DNA from: Candidatus Methanomethylophilaceae archaeon
GTDB lineage: Archaea; Thermoplasmatota; Thermoplasmata; Methanomassiliicoccales; Methanomethylophilaceae
NCBI GenBank assembly: GCA_007116915.1
Contig: SKHQ01000069.1
Coordinates: 1-16,349 of the forward strand
DNA length: 16,349 bases
Direction: 5' to 3'
Below the pieces are notes generated by a model, which was given only the letters and a program-made list of their open reading frames with translations, ran no database searches and was not told where the DNA came from. Numbering within the stretch: position 1 is the stretch's first letter; the number at the start of each line of letters is the position of its first letter. Shown one piece after another: positions 14,411-16,349 of the stretch. The position numbers and the translations under genes were made by a program.

Positions 14411-14730
14411 CCGTCACCCTTAATGTCGATCCTGGCGCATGTAGGATTCCTACCAAGATCAGGGCGGTTCAAGATGAGAACTTGGTCAGACTTGATATTG
14501 AGAGTGAATGCCCCATGGTCAAGGCCATGGCTGAAAAACTAAAGGTAATAGACATGATGGATTGCTTGGTGACTCCGATAACGGAGAATCCGATCATGAT
14601 CGTCGCCGGAGAAACGTTGAAACATGCCTCCTGCCCCGTACCATTGGCAATAATCAAAGCTGCAGAGGCCTGTTGCGATATGGCAGTCAAGAAGGATGTT
14701 ATCCTGACCTACTCTGATTCCTCGATATAA
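14407..14730 (+). CDS. Small cysteine-rich DUF6951-like methanogen protein
   Basis: A 107-residue protein resembling the DUF6951 group of short archaeal proteins. It has conserved-looking cysteines at 12 (DPGACRIP), 35 (IESECPMVK), 53, 76 (LKHASCPVPLAIIKAAE, 71-87) and a CC pair at 89-90, consistent with binding a metal or Fe-S cluster, though that is not proven. It starts with TTG, which overlaps the TGA of the preceding gene; a purine-rich GAGGAAGGGA lies about five nt upstream, and the next in-frame ATG would delete the first two cysteines. The tight coupling suggests a shared function with the winged-helix protein. Its 3' end overlaps the convergent gene by 22 nt. Confidence 0.78.
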   Translation: MTVTLNVDPGACRIPTKIRAVQDENLVRLDIESECPMVKAMAEKLKVIDMMDCLVTPITENPIMIVAGETLKHASCPVPLAIIKAAEACCDMAVKKDVILTYSDSSI

Positions 14731-15008
14731 TGGTCTATCATATCCGACCATATAACCGCTGATGGGCCGACCAGATACATGGCCACCTCAAATGCTTCCA
14801 TTATCTCCTTTCTGGTGGCCCCCGCTTCCAAAGCTGCATCGGCATGGAACTCCAGGCATTTCTCACATTTGAGAGTTATCGATATGGCCGTCGCGATAAG
14901 CTCCTTCTCCCTTACTGTCAGTTCTCCTTCCTTGAATATCTCCTTCTTATACCGGTGGAGGGCTTTCATCACGGAAGGGTCTTTTTTTCCTAGTAGGAGT
15001 AAGCTCAT
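14709..15008 (-). CDS. Carboxymuconolactone decarboxylase family protein (AhpD-like)
   Basis: A 99-residue all-helical CMD-fold protein. The signature is TLKCEKCLEFHADAALEAGA (45-64), with the redox CxxC pair C48/C51 and H55, as in AhpD-type peroxidase partners; the final helices GATRKEIMEAFEVAMYLVG are typical. Many archaeal members of this size are uncharacterised and may be small disulfide reductases or peroxidases that protect anaerobes from oxidants; that role is inference. The ATG at 15008 lies about 27 nt from a TATA element that also serves the divergent gene. A slip-prone start is unlikely because family members begin close to here. Confidence 0.92.
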   Translation of the reverse strand: MSLLLLGKKDPSVMKALHRYKKEIFKEGELTVREKELIATAISITLKCEKCLEFHADAALEAGATRKEIMEAFEVAMYLVGPSAVIWSDMIDHYIEESE

Positions 15009-15030
15009 GCCAGCGGATTGGTGTCATGTC

Positions 15031-15042
15031 TTTTATATCTTA
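15031..15042. promoter_or_regulatory. Single TATA element shared by two divergent genes
   Basis: TTTTATATCTTA reads TTTATATC on plus and GATATAAAA on minus. It sits near the middle of a 50-bp gap: about 24 nt from the plus-strand ATG at 15059 and about 27 nt from the minus-strand ATG at 15008. Both messages would then be leaderless from one TATA site used in both directions. Confidence 0.5.
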
Positions 15043-15058
15043 TTTCCATTGCAGAGAC

Positions 15059-15607
15059 ATGGTCAATGAGGACGGGGCTCTGGACATTATCGCCTCCATG
15101 GCAGGGGTTGAGAAGGCGTTCTTCCTGGATAAGGACATCCTTGGAAAACTCCGCGAGGAGGAGAAGAATGTCAAGGCCATACTGGACATTACTGTCCGCA
15201 ATGATGGATTCGACGCTGCTCTCGAGAGGGAGCACCTGATATGCATCATCAAGAACATACGTTTCCGACCCCCGCCGGAACCGACCGTCATACTGGAAGG
15301 GGATGATGGCTCCCTGATGGGAATAGAGGTTTTTCCCCATACCCGCGCTGAGTACGATGAGAGGGAGGACGTCATCTGGCTTTCTGAGGACTTCGTCGTA
15401 TTCCCTGACGTGACCACAATGGGCAGGGAGTACTTCGTCATGCCGCCAGTATCGTTCCCGGAATTGAATCCGGACAACGGGTGCTACGATGTGGTATCAT
15501 GCAGCCCATCGCCGACAACCGATAAGATGATCAAGGACCATTACGGCCTCAAGGATGATCCTAAACTTGCCAGCATACTCGTCGGATTCAATTGCTCTCA
15601 GTCGTAG
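15059..15607 (+). CDS. Unrecognised 182-residue acidic protein
   Basis: No family recognised. The protein is soluble, acidic and without membrane segments or a signal peptide. An N-terminal helical part (ALDIIASMAGVEKAFFL, EEEKNVKAILD) leads to a beta-rich middle (EPTVILEGDDGSLMGIEVFP) and a proline-rich C-terminal half (FVMPPVSFPELNP, then DVVSCSPSPTTDKMI). Its four cysteines are not arranged as a known motif. Start: ATG at 15059, because a TATA element is centred about 24 nt upstream; an in-frame ATG at 15026 would lie upstream of that element. Frame length, the promoter fit and the way the frame fills the space to the convergent gene support it as real. It overlaps the convergent PRC-barrel gene by 10 nt at the 3' end. 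Confidence 0.72.
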   Translation: MVNEDGALDIIASMAGVEKAFFLDKDILGKLREEEKNVKAILDITVRNDGFDAALEREHLICIIKNIRFRPPPEPTVILEGDDGSLMGIEVFPHTRAEYDEREDVIWLSEDFVVFPDVTTMGREYFVMPPVSFPELNPDNGCYDVVSCSPSPTTDKMIKDHYGLKDDPKLASILVGFNCSQS

Positions 15608-16176
15608 ATAGCTACTTCCTTCTTGAGCTCGTCGAGCGTACGGGACATGAATGCCATGTCACCGACCACGCTGACATCCAGAGTCTTAATGTTTATGGCA
15701 GGTGACTTCCCGAACAGACTCTTCTTCAATCCCAGAGTCTCGACCATCGTCTTTTCGACCCTGACCTTCATACCGGTGACGAGCCAATGCTCATCGAGGT
15801 CGATCGTCAGTGTTTCCACGTTCCCGATGTTCACGTTCTCAGATGTAACAACTTTCTTACCGACAATGCTGGAGAGCAACGGTATGTTATCGCTGTCAGG
15901 GATTACGACGTCCTTGATACAGCCCATGTTGCATGCCAGCAGGACAACCTCTGAAGCTCGATCGACTGAATCGATAGGGATGAGTAATTTTGCGAAATGA
16001 CCTCGAGACTTTCCGGTCGCCATCTCTCGCTCCAAACCCTTGGCGAGGTTTACACGAAAGTGACTGACGTTCCAGCTCTTGTGATCGTACTTCACATCAG
16101 CGATGGTGCCCAGGATTCGAGCGTCAGCGGTGATGACCTGCATATTTTTGAGGTCTTCTGATTGGATTATGTACAT
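15598..16176 (-). CDS. Protein with two PRC-barrel domains
   Basis: A 192-residue protein that looks like two tandem PRC-barrel beta domains: residues about 5-85 (ITADARILGTIADVKYDHKS, 15-34) and about 100-180 (LSSIVGKKVVTSENVNIGNV, 101-120, followed by TIDLDEHWLVTGMKVRV). The first half carries a longer insert, VNLAKGLEREMATGKSRGHF (42-61). PRC barrels are small protein-binding modules found in ribosome maturation factors, photosynthetic proteins and many archaeal proteins (for example CdvA-like and tRNA-linked ones); the partner is unknown here. The ATG at 16176 has AGGAG six nt upstream, and a TATA box lies near 16211-16220. It appears to be a single-gene unit. Confidence 0.82.
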   Translation of the reverse strand: MYIIQSEDLKNMQVITADARILGTIADVKYDHKSWNVSHFRVNLAKGLEREMATGKSRGHFAKLLIPIDSVDRASEVVLLACNMGCIKDVVIPDSDNIPLLSSIVGKKVVTSENVNIGNVETLTIDLDEHWLVTGMKVRVEKTMVETLGLKKSLFGKSPAINIKTLDVSVVGDMAFMSRTLDELKKEVAIYD

Positions 16177-16210
16177 CTAGATCTCCTGGTTAGAACATAT
16201 GAACTGAGGA

Positions 16211-16223
16211 GAATATAAAAAAA
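16211..16223 (-). promoter_or_regulatory. U-tract of the upstream gene merged with the TATA box of the PRC-barrel gene
   Basis: The minus strand reads TTTTTTTATATTC. Seven T after the stop at 16248 can end the partial gene, and the overlapping TTTTATATT can act as TATA for the PRC-barrel gene, giving a leader of about 14 nt with AGGAG in it. This is the same arrangement as at 131-140. Confidence 0.45.
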
Positions 16224-16247
16224 TTGTTGGGTAAATGGTTTACTTGG

Positions 16248-16349
16248 CTATCCGCCACCTGAAGGGGTGTACTCGCTTACGTCCACTTCCCTCAGGGTCT
16301 TCTGGAGTTCCTCGATGGAACGCAGGTTGGACTGGTCGCCCGACTTGCG
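16248..16349 (-). CDS. C-terminal 33 codons of an unidentified gene (cut by the window edge)
   Basis: An open frame runs from the window edge to TAG at 16250-16248. It encodes a charged helical stretch (NLRSIEELQKTLREVDVSEY) and ends in TPSGGG. Codon use is like the neighbours. Too little is visible to name the protein; a coiled-coil or linker tail of a larger protein is likely. It is in the same direction as the PRC-barrel gene, 71 nt upstream of it. Confidence 0.6.
   Translation of the reverse strand, partial: RKSGDQSNLRSIEELQKTLREVDVSEYTPSGGG

Noticed and set aside
1..16349. CRISPR array, insertion sequence, prophage or tRNA/rRNA genes
   Set aside because: No spaced direct repeats, transposase or integrase motifs, or tRNA-like foldable segments were seen; gene density and style are uniform, so no sign of recent transfer.

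Overview
The window comes from a methanogenic archaeon. Its centre is an uninterrupted block of methyl-coenzyme M reductase (MCR) activation genes on the minus strand: atwA (component A2), mcrC, and methanogenesis markers 3, 6, 5, 15, 17 and 7. Archaeal TATA boxes sit about 25 nt before start codons, the RNase P RNA is archaeal in type, and several families are archaeal. A lone GlcD-like flavoprotein, a TrpB2-type tryptophan synthase and mid-range GC would fit Methanomassiliicoccales or relatives, but that placement is inference.

Layout, left to right. Bases 1-120 hold the 3' part of RNase P RNA. Next, on the plus strand, come an eIF2B-related protein (165-1025) and a small protein that looks like a radical-SAM activase without its cluster cysteines (1027-1674). 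They are followed by trpB2 (1739-3067) and a HAD phosphatase (3119-3811), each with its own promoter. On the minus strand are a GlcD-type FAD oxidase (3835-5430) and then the MCR activation operon, read from 13346 down to about 5591, with a DUF123 nuclease-like gene last. Divergent from atwA is a plus-strand pair: a winged-helix DUF4443/DUF2111 protein and a cysteine-rich DUF6951 protein. The right end has a carboxymuconolactone decarboxylase-family gene and an unrecognised gene that share one TATA element, then a PRC-barrel protein, then the last 33 codons of a gene running out of the window.

How it works together. Known biology says MCR's nickel cofactor F430 must be reduced to Ni(I) by an ATP-dependent complex that includes A2, McrC, Mmp7, Mmp17 and Mmp3. 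Mmp15 and Mmp5 resemble the ATP-driven activase and D subunit of 2-hydroxyacyl-CoA dehydratases, which suggests a low-potential electron-transfer or maturation device. The genes overlap or nearly touch, so one transcript is likely. The divergent winged-helix protein is the best candidate in the window for an undescribed regulator or accessory factor of this system.

Expression style: most first genes look leaderless (TATA centre 24-27 nt before the start codon), internal operon genes have Shine-Dalgarno sites, and several genes (mcrC, mmp3, mmp5, the DUF6951 gene) start with TTG. No tRNA, rRNA, CRISPR, insertion sequence or phage gene was seen. No gene-free gap exceeds about 160 bases.
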